A stretch of DNA of 64,000 bases, taken from Streptomyces sp. NBC_01716 (GTDB lineage: Bacteria; Actinomycetota; Actinomycetes; Streptomycetales; Streptomycetaceae). The translations under genes were made by a program, and so were the position numbers. This document shows, piece by piece, positions 24,085 to 32,627 of this stretch. Location: assembly GCF_036248275.1 (NCBI RefSeq), contig NZ_CP109181.1, forward strand, positions 5,580,001-5,644,000. The letters run 5' to 3'. A model generated the notes under the pieces. That model did no database searches and had not been told where the DNA came from. It worked only from the letters and a program-made list of their open reading frames with translations. Position 1 is the first letter of the stretch. Every line of letters begins with the position of its first letter.

Positions 24085-25632
24085 ATGAGCGCCCCGACCT
24101 CGGCAACCGGAGACGGCAGCCCTTCCCCCGGCTACTACCCGGACCCTTCCATCCCCGGATACGTCCGGTACTGGAACGGCGGCTCCTGGGTACCCGGCAC
24201 CAGCCGGCCCGCGCCGCAGGCCGGCGAGGCCATGCCGGAGCCGCCCCCGGGAGTGGCCGCGGCGGCCACCCCGCCCCCGGCCCGGCGGACCCCGGCCCCG
24301 GCCCCGGCCACCCCGGCGGTCGAGGAGACCGGGCCGATGTTCTTCGACGAGGACCCCGCCGAGGAGCCCCGTCAGGAACCGGCCTCCGCCTGGCAGGCGG
24401 ACACCCGGCGGCAGTCCGGCTTCGGCGGGGAGCGCGACGCCCGGGTCTCCTGGGGCGAGTCCCCGTCATCCGCGCCGGCACCGGAACCGGAAGACGCCAG
24501 GGACCCCCGGTACGCCGCCAGGGACACGCGCGACCCCCGGGTGCCCGGCCAGGCCACGGATTCCGCGGCCGACCCCACGGGCGGCGCGCTGCCCGGCGTA
24601 CGGTCCCTGGGACCCGGCCCCGGGACCGGCGCGGATGACGAGGACTCACCCCGTAACGAGGGCACGGTCGCGATCCGCGTCCCCCGCCCGGGACGCGGGG
24701 GCCAGGGCCAGGCTCAGGGCGGCCGGGCCCGTACCGGCGAGGGCACCACGCCCGCGCCCCGGAGCGGCGAGGCGCCCGACGGCGGCGGCGCACCGCAGGG
24801 CCGGCAGGCCACAGGACGTACCGGCCAGACCGAGGGCACCATGGCGCTGCGCGCCCTGCGGCCCCGCGCCGCCGGACCGGCGCCCGCCCCGCCGGCCCAG
24901 CCCCAGGCGCCTCAGCCCCCGCAGCAGCCGGACGCGCTCGGCTCCCGCTCGATGCAGCCCCCCGCCAACCCGGTCGCGCCCGGCCCCGGCCCCGGCGGCG
25001 GCTCGGCCTCCTGGGCGCAGCAGGTGCACCAGCTCGCGCAGTCGGCGGCGGCGCCGTCCGCCGGGGGCGACCCCGCGTCGGGGCAGCCGGTCGTCCCGTG
25101 GAAGCCACCGGTCGACGACCCGTTCCTGCGGGCCGCGCAGGCCCAGGCGGCGGCCCGCCCCGCCGGGCTCGGCAAGCGGTTCGCCGCCCGGCTGATCGAC
25201 ACCGTCGTGCTCCTCGGGATCGTCGGGGCCGTCTCCGTACCGCTGGTGTCCAAGGCGCTCGCGCACATCGACGACAAGGTCGAGGCGGCGAAGCAGACCG
25301 GCGAGACCGTCACCGTCTGGCTGATCGACGGCACGACCGGCGGCTACTTCGGCGGGGTGCTCGCCGCGCTGCTGGTCATCGGCGTCCTGTACGAGGCGCT
25401 GCCCACCGCCAAGTGGGGCCGCACGCTCGGCAAGAAGCTGTGCGGGCTCGAGGTGCGGGACATCGAGTCGTTCGAGTCCCCGTCCTTCGGCTCGGCCCTG
25501 CGCCGCTGGCTCGTGTACAGCGTGCTCGGGGTGCTCGTGGTCGGCATCGTGAACGTGGTGTGGTGCTTCTTCGACCGGCCGTGGCGGCAGTGCTGGCACG
25601 ACAAGATCGCGCGCACCTTCGTCGCGGGGTGA
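24085..25632 (+). CDS. RDD-family membrane protein with DUF2510 N-terminus
   Basis: A 515-residue protein in three parts. Residues about 10-40 are a DUF2510 motif (PGYYPDPSIPGYVRYWNGGS). Residues 45-360 are a long disordered Pro/Ala/Gly/Arg-rich linker. Residues about 365-515 are an RDD domain (GKRFAARLIDTVVLLGIVGA with the R-D signature, WGRTLGKKLCGLEVRD and DRPWRQCWHDKIARTFV) carrying three transmembrane segments. RDD proteins are thought to transport ions or small solutes, but roles are unclear. ATG 24085 was chosen (GTG 24082 is adjacent); the longer in-frame start at 24037 lacks a ribosome-binding site. A second RDD gene follows, with a MITE-like element between them. Confidence 0.85.
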   Translation: MSAPTSATGDGSPSPGYYPDPSIPGYVRYWNGGSWVPGTSRPAPQAGEAMPEPPPGVAAAATPPPARRTPAPAPATPAVEETGPMFFDEDPAEEPRQEPASAWQADTRRQSGFGGERDARVSWGESPSSAPAPEPEDARDPRYAARDTRDPRVPGQATDSAADPTGGALPGVRSLGPGPGTGADDEDSPRNEGTVAIRVPRPGRGGQGQAQGGRARTGEGTTPAPRSGEAPDGGGAPQGRQATGRTGQTEGTMALRALRPRAAGPAPAPPAQPQAPQPPQQPDALGSRSMQPPANPVAPGPGPGGGSASWAQQVHQLAQSAAAPSAGGDPASGQPVVPWKPPVDDPFLRAAQAQAAARPAGLGKRFAARLIDTVVLLGIVGAVSVPLVSKALAHIDDKVEAAKQTGETVTVWLIDGTTGGYFGGVLAALLVIGVLYEALPTAKWGRTLGKKLCGLEVRDIESFESPSFGSALRRWLVYSVLGVLVVGIVNVVWCFFDRPWRQCWHDKIARTFVAG

Positions 25633-25644
25633 CGCCGGGTCACC

Positions 25645-25838
25645 CCTAGGTCCTGTCCAGCGGATCTTCGCGGGCCCGGGACGCCGCAGTGACATCAGCC
25701 GCTGCCGCAGCGGGCGGCACCTCGCCGCGTTGCCGAAGTGCCCACAGGAAACCACCCTGCGGGCACTTCGGCGCCTTGCGATGCACCGCACCAGACGCCC
25801 CGGGCTTCTCCGCGAAGATCCACCGGACAGGACCTAGG
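25645..25838. mobile_element. MITE-like element 1
   Basis: A 194-bp non-coding element bounded by 29-bp terminal inverted repeats (25645-25673 and 25810-25838; 27 of 29 matching, starting CCTAGGTCCTGTCC). Both ends carry CTAG. Inside, 25732-25748 and 25756-25772 form a 17-bp hairpin with one mismatch, and the segment CGCCTTGCGATGCACCGCAC near 25772 is shared with the elements at 27187 and 63461. A TIR-like AGGCCCTGTCC directly follows the right end (from 25836), suggesting a second, mostly lost copy. No transposase gene is present, so movement would require one in trans. Confidence 0.7.
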
Positions 25839-25913
25839 CCCTGTCCGCCGGGGGCTCCCCCGAACGGCGGGTGATCCGTTGCGGGCGTGCACGCGGCGCG
25901 GTGCACTGCCCCC

Positions 25914-26645
25914 ATGAGCAACGATCAGCCGCCGCCCGGTCAGCCGCCCGAGGACGACCCGTTCCGCAAGCAGCCGCCGCCCGGCGAGACGCCGCCGCCC
26001 GGCGGCCCACCCCCGGGTGGCGGCACGCCCCCGCCCTACGGCGGGGCCAATCCGCCACCGCCGGGTCAGCCGTACGGTGGCGCCAATCCGCCACCGGCGG
26101 GTGACCCGTACGGCGGATCCGCTCCGCCGCCCCCCGGCGACCCGTACGGCGCGAACGATCCCCTCCGCGGGATGCCGCCGCTCGCGTCCGTGGGCAAGCG
26201 TGTCCTCGCGCGCATCGTCGACTGGATCATCGTCGCGGTCCCGCTCGCGCTGATCGCCATCCCGTTCAGCGTCTACCGGCACTGGTCGGACGAGTCCAAC
26301 AGCTGGGACGACACGGTCAATGGCATGAACGGCGGCGGCCAGTGGGTCTTCCGGATCATCACGATCATCGCGTACGTCGGCTACGACACGGTGATGACGC
26401 GGTGGCGCGGCCAGACCGTCGGCAAAAAGCTCTTCAAGATCCGTGTGGCGATGCTCAACGACGGCCGGGTGCCCGACTCCCGCGCCTCGTTCCTGCGGGC
26501 CGTCGTGCTGTGGCTGCCCGCACTGATCTGCTGCGCCTGCCTCTGGCCGCTGCTCCTGCTGATCCTGATCCTGCTCGACCGGCCCTACCGGCAGGGCCTG
26601 CACGACAAGGCTGCGAGAACTGTCGTGGTGTCAGCGCCGCAGTGA
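25914..26645 (+). CDS. RDD-family membrane protein, Pro/Gly-rich N-terminus
   Basis: A 243-residue protein. The first 88 residues are a disordered Pro/Gly-rich region with near-identical repeats of the type PYGGANPPP.G. The remainder is an RDD domain: GKRVLARIVDWIIVAVPLAL, RWRGQTVGKKLFKIRVAML and LDRPYRQGLHDKAARTVV, with three to four transmembrane segments. It is shorter than the RDD protein encoded at 24085 and lacks DUF2510, so the two are paralogues in tandem rather than copies. ATG 25914 was chosen because the upstream sequence is the remnant of a repeat element. The 3' end overlaps the convergent small membrane gene by 15 bp. Confidence 0.85.
   Translation: MSNDQPPPGQPPEDDPFRKQPPPGETPPPGGPPPGGGTPPPYGGANPPPPGQPYGGANPPPAGDPYGGSAPPPPGDPYGANDPLRGMPPLASVGKRVLARIVDWIIVAVPLALIAIPFSVYRHWSDESNSWDDTVNGMNGGGQWVFRIITIIAYVGYDTVMTRWRGQTVGKKLFKIRVAMLNDGRVPDSRASFLRAVVLWLPALICCACLWPLLLLILILLDRPYRQGLHDKAARTVVVSAPQ
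26037..26150. repeat. In-frame tandem repeats in the RDD gene
   Basis: Three to four imperfect units of about 36-39 bp encode PYGGANPPPPGQ, PYGGANPPPAGD and PYGGSAPPPPGD followed by PYG. They lie in the disordered N-terminal tail and are likely to be length-variable. Confidence 0.65.
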
Positions 26646-26930
26646 CGCGGGAATCCTGTTCTCGGCGGCGGCCGGTGACGGGCCCACCACCGGGACGACG
26701 GAAGCGGCGCCGGAGTGGCTCGCGGGGCTCGTACGGACCGGCCGCACCGCCGTCGAAACGCGCGGCCGCACCGCCTTCACCGAGACGAGAAGCCCGAGAC
26801 AGAGGGCGAAGAGTGCGATCACCGCGATGCCGACGACCGATGTGATGCCGGAGAGCAGCAGCATCGCGAGTGTGGAGAGGACGACGGTGGCGGAACCGTA
26901 GGCAAGCTGTGCGGCAGTCGGACGCGGCAT
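26631..26930 (-). CDS. Small two-helix membrane protein of unknown function
   Basis: A 99-residue protein beginning MPRPTAAQLAYGSATVVLST, with two adjacent transmembrane helices (residues about 11-30 and 32-50) separated by SG, then a basic, disordered tail (PRVSTAVRPVRTSPASH). Codon use matches the neighbours and the hydrophobic pattern is not found in the other frames. I know no functional family. It converges on the RDD gene with a 15-bp overlap and has a 560-bp intergenic region upstream. Confidence 0.65.
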   Translation of the reverse strand: MPRPTAAQLAYGSATVVLSTLAMLLLSGITSVVGIAVIALFALCLGLLVSVKAVRPRVSTAVRPVRTSPASHSGAASVVPVVGPSPAAAENRIPASLRR

Positions 26931-27186
26931 GGCTGATCCGTCCCTCGGGGCGATCGGATGTGGTTTTCGGGGGTGTTGGGGGTGTCTCGCGTGTCCGTGC
27001 GGAGTCGCACTGTCGAACGACCCTACGACGGTGGATGCCCGGCAGGAACCGACAGTAAGCGTGACCTAACCCACGACGCCGGAGCATGGGGGGCGCACGG
27101 AGTCACGCGCCCCCTGGATATGACATATCGATGCGCCCGCCGACGGGTCACCGGGGTGTCCGGATACCGGAACTGAAGGTGTGCTC
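26931..27186. other. Gene-free stretch with one hairpin and one AT-rich palindrome
   Basis: No convincing coding frame. A hairpin GGGGGCGC/GCGCCCCC (27089-27096 with 27107-27114) is followed at 27117-27129 by the perfect dyad GATATG-A-CATATC, unusually AT-rich for this genome. The segment precedes a MITE-like element and the secreted protease gene. The palindrome is a possible operator for the leftward small membrane gene or the rightward protease. Confidence 0.4.
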
Positions 27187-27348
27187 AGGGCCTGTCGTTC
27201 GGATCTTGCCGGGCTCGCGGTCCCTGGCACGCACGCCCGCCGCGTTGTCGTCGGTCGCCGACGCTCCGCGTCGGCTCCCTCCTCCGCCTTGCGATCGCAC
27301 GCACCAGACCCCGCTCCCTGATCCGGCCTGACCCAAAAGACAGGCCCT
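27187..27348. mobile_element. MITE-like element 2
   Basis: A 162-bp non-coding element with imperfect terminal inverted repeats: AGGGCCTGTC is perfect at both ends and 16 of the first 19 bases match. CTAG flanks the right end; the left flank is CTCAG. A 30-bp block at 27280-27309 (beginning TCCTCCGCCTTGCGATCGC) is identical to 63559-63588 in element 3, and the segment TGGCACGCACGCCCGCCGCG is also shared with small changes. A 7-bp hairpin (GCCGACG/CGTCGGC) lies in the centre. It sits 144 bp upstream of the protease gene and could affect its promoter. Confidence 0.7.
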
Positions 27349-27491
27349 AGTGCACTTGGCCTGCACAAGTCAAGGGCTGTCTTTTCTCCTTCAACTCCGG
27401 TCGAATGTCGTCACTTGTGACGCGCACCCCGCGCGCGGATCCCCACACAGCCGGTCCGCGGACTCCGGGTGCGGGGAGAGGACAGCATCAA

Positions 27492-29903
27492 GTGACCATC
27501 AATCGACGGGCGATCAGAGCGTCCGCGGTGTTCGTGGCACTCGCCACGGCTGCCGCGACGGCGTCGGCGCTCGCCCCGGCCCAGGCCGAGGGCAACCCCA
27601 CATCAGGTCCGGCGAGCATCGAGCGCCGCGATCCGGCGCCGCGGAAGGGCGATGTCGAGCACGACCTCGAAGGCCCCTTCAGCAAGCAGCGGGAACAGCA
27701 GCGCAAGGCCGCGCTGGAGCAGGTGATCTCGGGTGACGCCAAGATCCTGAAGCGCGGCGGCTCCCAGGTCGTGAAGCTCGACGACAAGAAGTACGTCGAG
27801 CTGGGCCGGGAGAAGACCGACAAGATATTCACGATCCTGGTGGAGTTCGGCGACGAGGTCGACGACACCACCATGTACGACCCGGACGGCGCGGACGGCC
27901 CCGAGGCACCCATCAAGAAGTACGGCGGCGAGCCCGGCCCGCAGCACAACGAGATAGCCGAGCCCGACCGGAAGGTGGACAACTCCACCGCCTGGCAGGC
28001 CGACTACAACCAGCAGCACTTCCAGGACCTCTACTTCGGTGAGGGCAAGGACAGCGACGGCAAGCAGAAAGAGTCGCTGAAGACCTACTACGAGAAGACC
28101 TCGTCCGGCCGCTACTCGGTCGACGGTGAGGTCTCCGACTGGGTCAAGGTCACGTACAACGAGGCCCGTTACGGCTCCAACTACTGCGGCGACAGCAACT
28201 GCGCCAACGTCTGGGACGCCGTACGCGACGGCACCGCCGCCTGGGCCGCCGACCAGAAGGCCCAGGGCCGTACCGACGCCGAGATCAAGGCGGACCTCGC
28301 GAGCTACGACGAGTGGGACCGCTACGACTTCGACGCCGACGGCGACTTCAACGAGCCCGACGGCTACATCGACCACTTCCAGATCGTCCACGCGGGCGAG
28401 GACGAGTCGGCCGGCGGCGGCGCCGAGGGCGAGAACGCCCTGTGGGCGCACCGCTGGTACGCGTACGGCACGGACGCCGGCAGGACGGGCCCCGCGGAGA
28501 ACAAGTCCGGCGGCACGCAGATCGGTGACACCGGCATCTGGGTCGGCGACTACACGATGCAGCCGGAGAACGGCGGACTCGGCGTCTTCGCGCACGAGTA
28601 CGGCCACGACCTCGGCCTGCCCGACCTGTACGACACCGCGGGCGGCGAGAACTCCACCGGCTACTGGACCCTGATGTCCGCCGGCTCCTGGCTCGGCCGG
28701 GGCAAGGGCTCCATCGGCGACCTGCCCGGCGACATGACCGCCTGGGACAAGCTCCAGCTCGGCTGGCTCGACTACGACGAGGCCAAGGCCGCGACGGCGT
28801 CGACCCACAAGCTGGGCGTGTCGGCGTACAACACGAAGAACCCGCAGGCGCTCGTCGTCGAGCTGCCGAAGAAGCCGGTCACCACGACTGTCGTGAAGCC
28901 CGCCGAGGGCTCCAGGCAGTGGTGGAGCGACATGGGTGACGACCTCAAGAACACCCTGAGCCGCCCCGTCGACCTCACCGGCAAGGCCAAGGCGTCGCTG
29001 GAACTGGACGGCTGGTGGGACATCGAGGCCAACTACGACTACCTGTACGCCGAGGTGTCGGAGGACGGCACCAACTGGACCCCGGTCGACGGCACCGCCG
29101 ACGGCAAGGCCATCACCCGTGACGCGGGCGACAAGCCGGCCCTGACCGGTCCCTCCGGCGCGTACAAGAAGCTCGTCTACCCGCTGGACGCGTACGCGGG
29201 CAAGAAGATCGACGTCCGCTTCCGCTACCAGACGGACGGCGGCGCCGGCGGCAAGGGCTTCGCGGCCGACGCGATCAGCGTCGTCGCCGACGGCACCCCG
29301 CTCTTCACCGACAACGCCGAGACGGACGACGCGGGCTGGACCTCGAAGGGCTTCTCGCGCATCGAGGAGTCGTTCACCAAGGACTACGACCAGTTCTACA
29401 TCGCGGAGAACCGGCAGTACGTCAGCTACGACACGACCCTGAAGTCGGGCCCGTACAACTTCGGCTTCAAGGCGCCGAAGGACGACTGGGTCGAGCACTA
29501 CGCGTACCAGAACGGCCTCATGGTCTGGCTCTGGGACACCTCGCAGAAGGACAACAACACCAGCGTCCACCCCGGCAAGGGTCTGATCCTGCCGGTCGAC
29601 GCGCACGCCAAGCCCCTGAAGTGGGCCGACGGCACGGTGATGCGCAACAAGATCCAGACGTTCGACTCGTCGTTCAGCTGGTACCCGACGGACCTGTTCC
29701 AGCTGCACAACGCCGACAAGGCGCAGTGGATCAAGCCGCAGGCCGGCAAGCCGGTCTTCGACGACCGCAAGGGCACCTACTGGTACAAGGAGAACCCGAC
29801 GGGTTCCGTCGACGTTCCTGACACCAACACCAAGATCTCCATCGTGAGCGAGCCGCTCAGTGGCTCCACGATGACGGTGAAGGTGGACCGCTCGACCAAG
29901 TAA
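27492..29903 (+). CDS. Secreted immune-inhibitor-A-like metalloprotease (peptidase M6)
   Basis: An 803-residue secreted protease. Signal peptide: INRRAIRASAVFVALATAAA to APAQA. A propeptide rich in charged residues is followed by FTILVEFGDE (start of the M6 domain). The zinc motif HEYGHDLGLPD begins at residue 368 and is followed by YDT....NSTGYWTLMSAGSW, the Met-turn region. The C-terminal half contains beta-rich domains (MAM/CBM-like: SLELDGWWDIEANYDYLYAE and KKIDVRFRYQTDGGAGGKGF). GTG 27492 is preferred over an upstream ATG because it begins directly with the signal peptide. Role: extracellular protein degradation. Transcribed alone and followed by a strong terminator. Confidence 0.92.
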   Translation: MTINRRAIRASAVFVALATAAATASALAPAQAEGNPTSGPASIERRDPAPRKGDVEHDLEGPFSKQREQQRKAALEQVISGDAKILKRGGSQVVKLDDKKYVELGREKTDKIFTILVEFGDEVDDTTMYDPDGADGPEAPIKKYGGEPGPQHNEIAEPDRKVDNSTAWQADYNQQHFQDLYFGEGKDSDGKQKESLKTYYEKTSSGRYSVDGEVSDWVKVTYNEARYGSNYCGDSNCANVWDAVRDGTAAWAADQKAQGRTDAEIKADLASYDEWDRYDFDADGDFNEPDGYIDHFQIVHAGEDESAGGGAEGENALWAHRWYAYGTDAGRTGPAENKSGGTQIGDTGIWVGDYTMQPENGGLGVFAHEYGHDLGLPDLYDTAGGENSTGYWTLMSAGSWLGRGKGSIGDLPGDMTAWDKLQLGWLDYDEAKAATASTHKLGVSAYNTKNPQALVVELPKKPVTTTVVKPAEGSRQWWSDMGDDLKNTLSRPVDLTGKAKASLELDGWWDIEANYDYLYAEVSEDGTNWTPVDGTADGKAITRDAGDKPALTGPSGAYKKLVYPLDAYAGKKIDVRFRYQTDGGAGGKGFAADAISVVADGTPLFTDNAETDDAGWTSKGFSRIEESFTKDYDQFYIAENRQYVSYDTTLKSGPYNFGFKAPKDDWVEHYAYQNGLMVWLWDTSQKDNNTSVHPGKGLILPVDAHAKPLKWADGTVMRNKIQTFDSSFSWYPTDLFQLHNADKAQWIKPQAGKPVFDDRKGTYWYKENPTGSVDVPDTNTKISIVSEPLSGSTMTVKVDRSTK

Positions 29904-29928
29904 CGGACATCGTCGCAGGTCAAACCAT

Positions 29929-29970
29929 GATCGGCCGTCGCCCTCTAGCGGGCGGCGGCCGATCGTGTTT
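29929..29970 (+). terminator. Rho-independent-type terminator after the M6 protease gene
   Basis: A 15-bp stem (29929-29943 with 29950-29964, one G-T type mismatch) starts 25 nt after the stop codon and is followed by GTGTTT. Confidence 0.8.
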
Positions 29971-30026
29971 AGGTGCGTCCTACCGACTCTTATTGACACG
30001 ACGTCTTACGGGGGGATTGAGGACAT

Positions 30027-30482
30027 ATGGCAGGTGGAGGCTTCAGCAGACTCCCGAACGGCACCGTGGTGGTGGCTCTGACCGTGCCCAGCCCGGTGAG
30101 CGAAGGCCGTACGGTCCGGATCCTGGTCCATGCGATGAACCGGGCCCGCGCCCTGACCAGGCTGCGGAATCTGGGGCTGCGCGCCGTCTATCTCCGCGGC
30201 AACGCGGAACCGCCCACACCGGACGAGATCACGGCGGTGCTGCACCATCCGGACGGCCTGCTCTGGCGGGGCACACCGGAGCGCGCACAGGAGCTCTGGC
30301 AGCCCATACGGGCCCTGCTGCGCCCCGCGCGGCGCTACGGGAGCGGCGAGCCGCGCGGCGGCCGCGCAGGGGTGCCGGCGGGGCCGCCGCCGGGCGCGCT
30401 GCCCGGCCCACCGGCGGGACCGTCGACGGCGCCGCGCTCGGAGCTGTCGAGGGGCAGCGGGAGCGACCTGAGCGCCGCGTAG
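30027..30482 (+). CDS. Protein of unknown function
   Basis: A 151-residue protein. The first 95 residues look folded (VVVALTVPSPVSEGRTVRIL, RARALTRLRNLGLRAVYLRG, PDEITAVLHHPDGLLWRGTP) and the last 55 are a disordered Gly/Pro/Ala/Arg-rich tail. No signal peptide, membrane segment or known domain is recognised. A preceding GGGGGGATTGAGG supports the ATG. It lies between the protease terminator and convergent pncA. Codon bias is normal for the genome, so it is likely to be expressed. Confidence 0.7.
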   Translation: MAGGGFSRLPNGTVVVALTVPSPVSEGRTVRILVHAMNRARALTRLRNLGLRAVYLRGNAEPPTPDEITAVLHHPDGLLWRGTPERAQELWQPIRALLRPARRYGSGEPRGGRAGVPAGPPPGALPGPPAGPSTAPRSELSRGSGSDLSAA

Positions 30483-30507
30483 CGCGAGCGGGGAGGCGGC
30501 GGCGGGG

Positions 30508-31095
30508 TCAGGCCACGACCGGTTTGCCGGTCAGGCGCACGCCCGCCGTCCGCAGCTCCTCCAGGGCCCGCTCCGTCGTCCCCTCGGCGACGCCCGCCGT
30601 CAGGTCGAGCAGCACATGTGTGGCGAATCCCTCACGCGCCGCGTCCAGGGCGGTTGCCCGTACGCAGTGGTCGGTGGCGATCCCGACGACGTCGACCTCG
30701 GTGACCTCGCGCGCCTTCAGCCACTCCGCGAGCGACACGTTGTTCTCGTCGGCGCCCTCGAAGCCGCTGTACGCGCCCGAGTACGCGCCCTTGTCGAAGA
30801 CCGCGTCGATCGACCCGGAGGCGACGGCGGGCGCGAAGTTGGGGTGGAAGCCGACCCCCTCGGTGCCCGCCACGCAGTGGACCGGCCAGGTGTGCTCGTA
30901 GTCGGGCCGGGTGGAGAAGTGGTTACCGGGATCGATGTGGTGGTCACGTGTCGCGACCACATGGCGGTAACCGGCGGTGGTCTGGCCGATGAGGTCGGTG
31001 ATGGCCGCGGCCACGTCGGCGCCGCCGGACACCGCGAGGCTGCCGCCCTCACAGAAGTCGTTCTGAACGTCCACGACTATCAACGCGCGGTGCAT
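30508..31095 (-). CDS. pncA: Nicotinamidase (isochorismatase family)
   Basis: A 195-residue enzyme deaminating nicotinamide to nicotinate in NAD salvage. The catalytic triad of the family is present: Asp in ALIVVDVQNDFCEGG (about residue 9), Lys in AVFDKGAYSG, and Cys in GIATDHCVRATALDA. Metal ligands are likely in RDHHIDPGNHF (Asp and two His). The start ATG at 31095 directly precedes the first strand. The gene lies 139 bp downstream of pncB on the same strand, so both steps from nicotinamide to nicotinate mononucleotide are encoded together. Confidence 0.93.
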   Translation of the reverse strand: MHRALIVVDVQNDFCEGGSLAVSGGADVAAAITDLIGQTTAGYRHVVATRDHHIDPGNHFSTRPDYEHTWPVHCVAGTEGVGFHPNFAPAVASGSIDAVFDKGAYSGAYSGFEGADENNVSLAEWLKAREVTEVDVVGIATDHCVRATALDAAREGFATHVLLDLTAGVAEGTTERALEELRTAGVRLTGKPVVA

Positions 31096-31234
31096 GGCGG
31101 GTGTCCTTCGGTGGGGAGCGGGCGGGCGCTGGTGCGAGTCTTCCGGATCCTGTCGGAGGCCGGTCTGTCGGAGCCTGGCGTTCCCGGTGGTTCTCCGTTC
31201 ATGCCTTCCACACCTCATCCATGCCTCGTGTACG

Positions 31235-32590
31235 TCACATGTAGACGGTCGGGATGACCGGCTCGCCGCGCGACAGCTGGATCGCCGACATCGGCAGTCC
31301 GGCGCGCGCCGCGACGTGCCTCTCGCGCACCGCGTCCAGCGGCTCGCGCGCGACCACCTCGCCGCCCTTGACCAATTCCACCAGCAACTGGCGGTCCAGC
31401 AACTCCGCGGGTACGGGGCCGGTGCCGACGACCTCGGCGTCCGCGTACCCCTCCGCGTCCACCCGGCGGGCCGCCCACTTGCGGCCGCCGATCGACGTCT
31501 TGCCGCCCAGCGACTTCTTCGCCACCGCGTGCAGCGGCGCCTTCGGATCGGCGGAGTGGGCACGGGCGACGAGTTTGTACACCATCGAGCAGGTGGGGTG
31601 TCCGCTGCCGGTGACCAGCTGGGTGCCGACCCCGTAGGCGTCCACCGGGGCCGCCGCCAGCGAGGCGATCGCGTACTCGTCCAGGTCGGAGGTGACCACG
31701 ATCCGGGTGTTCACCGCGCCCAGCTCGTCCAGCTGCTGCCGCACCCGGTGCGCGACGAGCAGCAGGTCGCCGGAGTCGATGCGTACGGCGCCGAGTCCGG
31801 GCCCCGCGACCTCCACGGCGGTACGGACCGCGTCGGCCACGTCGTAGGTGTCCACGAGCAGCGTCGTACCGCTGCCCAGCGCGTCGACCTGCGCCTGGAA
31901 GGCGTCCCGCTCGTTGTCGTGCAGCAGGGTGAAGGCGTGCGCGCTGGTGCCCACCGTCGGGATGTCGTAGCGGAACCCGGCCGCCAGGTCGGAGGTGGTG
32001 TCGAAGCCGCCCACGTACGCGGCGCGCGAGGCGGCGACGGCGGCCAGTTCGTGCGTACGGCGCGCGCCCATCTCGATCAGCGGGCGTCCGCCGGCCGCGG
32101 CGGACATCCGGGACGCGGCGGCGGCGATCGCCGAGTCGTGGTTGAGGATCGACAGAACCACGGTCTCCAGCAGCACGCACTCGGCGAAGGAGCCCTCGAC
32201 GCGCAGGATCGGCGAGCCGGGGAAGTACACCTCGCCCTCGCGGTAGCCCCAGATGTCGCCCCTGAAGCGGTAGTCGGCGAGCCAGTCGAGTGTCGGCCCG
32301 TCGACGATCTCCCGCTCGCGCAGGAAGCCGATCATCTCCGGGTCGAAGCGGAAGTTCTCGACGGCGTCGAGGAGCCGGCCGGTGCCGGCGACGACTCCGT
32401 AGCGCCGTCCCTCGGGCAGCCGCCGGGTGAAGACCTCGAAGACGGAGCGGCGCCCGGCCGTCCCCGCCCGCAGCGCGGCCCGGAGCATCGTCAACTCGTA
32501 CTGGTCGGTGAAGAGCGCGGTCGAGGGAACGCCGAGCCGCCGGCCGCCCTCGTCCTTCGCAAGGCCCTTCGCAAGGTCCGCAGAGTTCAT
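31235..32590 (-). CDS. pncB: Nicotinate phosphoribosyltransferase
   Basis: A 451-residue enzyme joining nicotinate and PRPP to give nicotinate mononucleotide. Landmarks: STALFTDQYELTMLRAAL at the N-terminus, FEVFTRRLPEGRRYGV, EMGARRTHE (with the autophosphorylated-type histidine region), GTSAHAF, VRIDSGDLLLVAHRVRQQL and YGVGTQLVTG. The ATG at 32590 was chosen as the first methionine of the conserved N-terminus; longer in-frame sequence covers the promoter. A -10 box and a dyad lie directly upstream, so the gene is probably regulated with pncA in response to NAD status, which is an inference. Confidence 0.93.
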   Translation of the reverse strand: MNSADLAKGLAKDEGGRRLGVPSTALFTDQYELTMLRAALRAGTAGRRSVFEVFTRRLPEGRRYGVVAGTGRLLDAVENFRFDPEMIGFLREREIVDGPTLDWLADYRFRGDIWGYREGEVYFPGSPILRVEGSFAECVLLETVVLSILNHDSAIAAAASRMSAAAGGRPLIEMGARRTHELAAVAASRAAYVGGFDTTSDLAAGFRYDIPTVGTSAHAFTLLHDNERDAFQAQVDALGSGTTLLVDTYDVADAVRTAVEVAGPGLGAVRIDSGDLLLVAHRVRQQLDELGAVNTRIVVTSDLDEYAIASLAAAPVDAYGVGTQLVTGSGHPTCSMVYKLVARAHSADPKAPLHAVAKKSLGGKTSIGGRKWAARRVDAEGYADAEVVGTGPVPAELLDRQLLVELVKGGEVVAREPLDAVRERHVAARAGLPMSAIQLSRGEPVIPTVYM

Positions 32591-32597
32591 GACAGCA

Positions 32598-32627
32598 ATG
32601 CTACAGCGGATCTCGTCAGAGTGACGA
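32598..32627 (-). promoter_or_regulatory. pncB promoter with overlapping dyad TCGTCA-N3-TGACGA
   Basis: Reading leftward, TAGCAT (32603-32598) is a good -10 box about 8 nt before the ATG at 32590. The perfect dyad TCGTCA-GAG-TGACGA (32613-32627) lies 9 bp further upstream, over the -20 to -35 region, where a bound protein would block RNA polymerase. Confidence 0.45.

Noticed and set aside
27603..29999. A 798-codon minus-strand frame opposite the M6 protease
   Set aside because: Composition (Leu/Val/Arg/Gly repeats) and position are typical of an antisense shadow, and the plus strand carries complete protease motifs.
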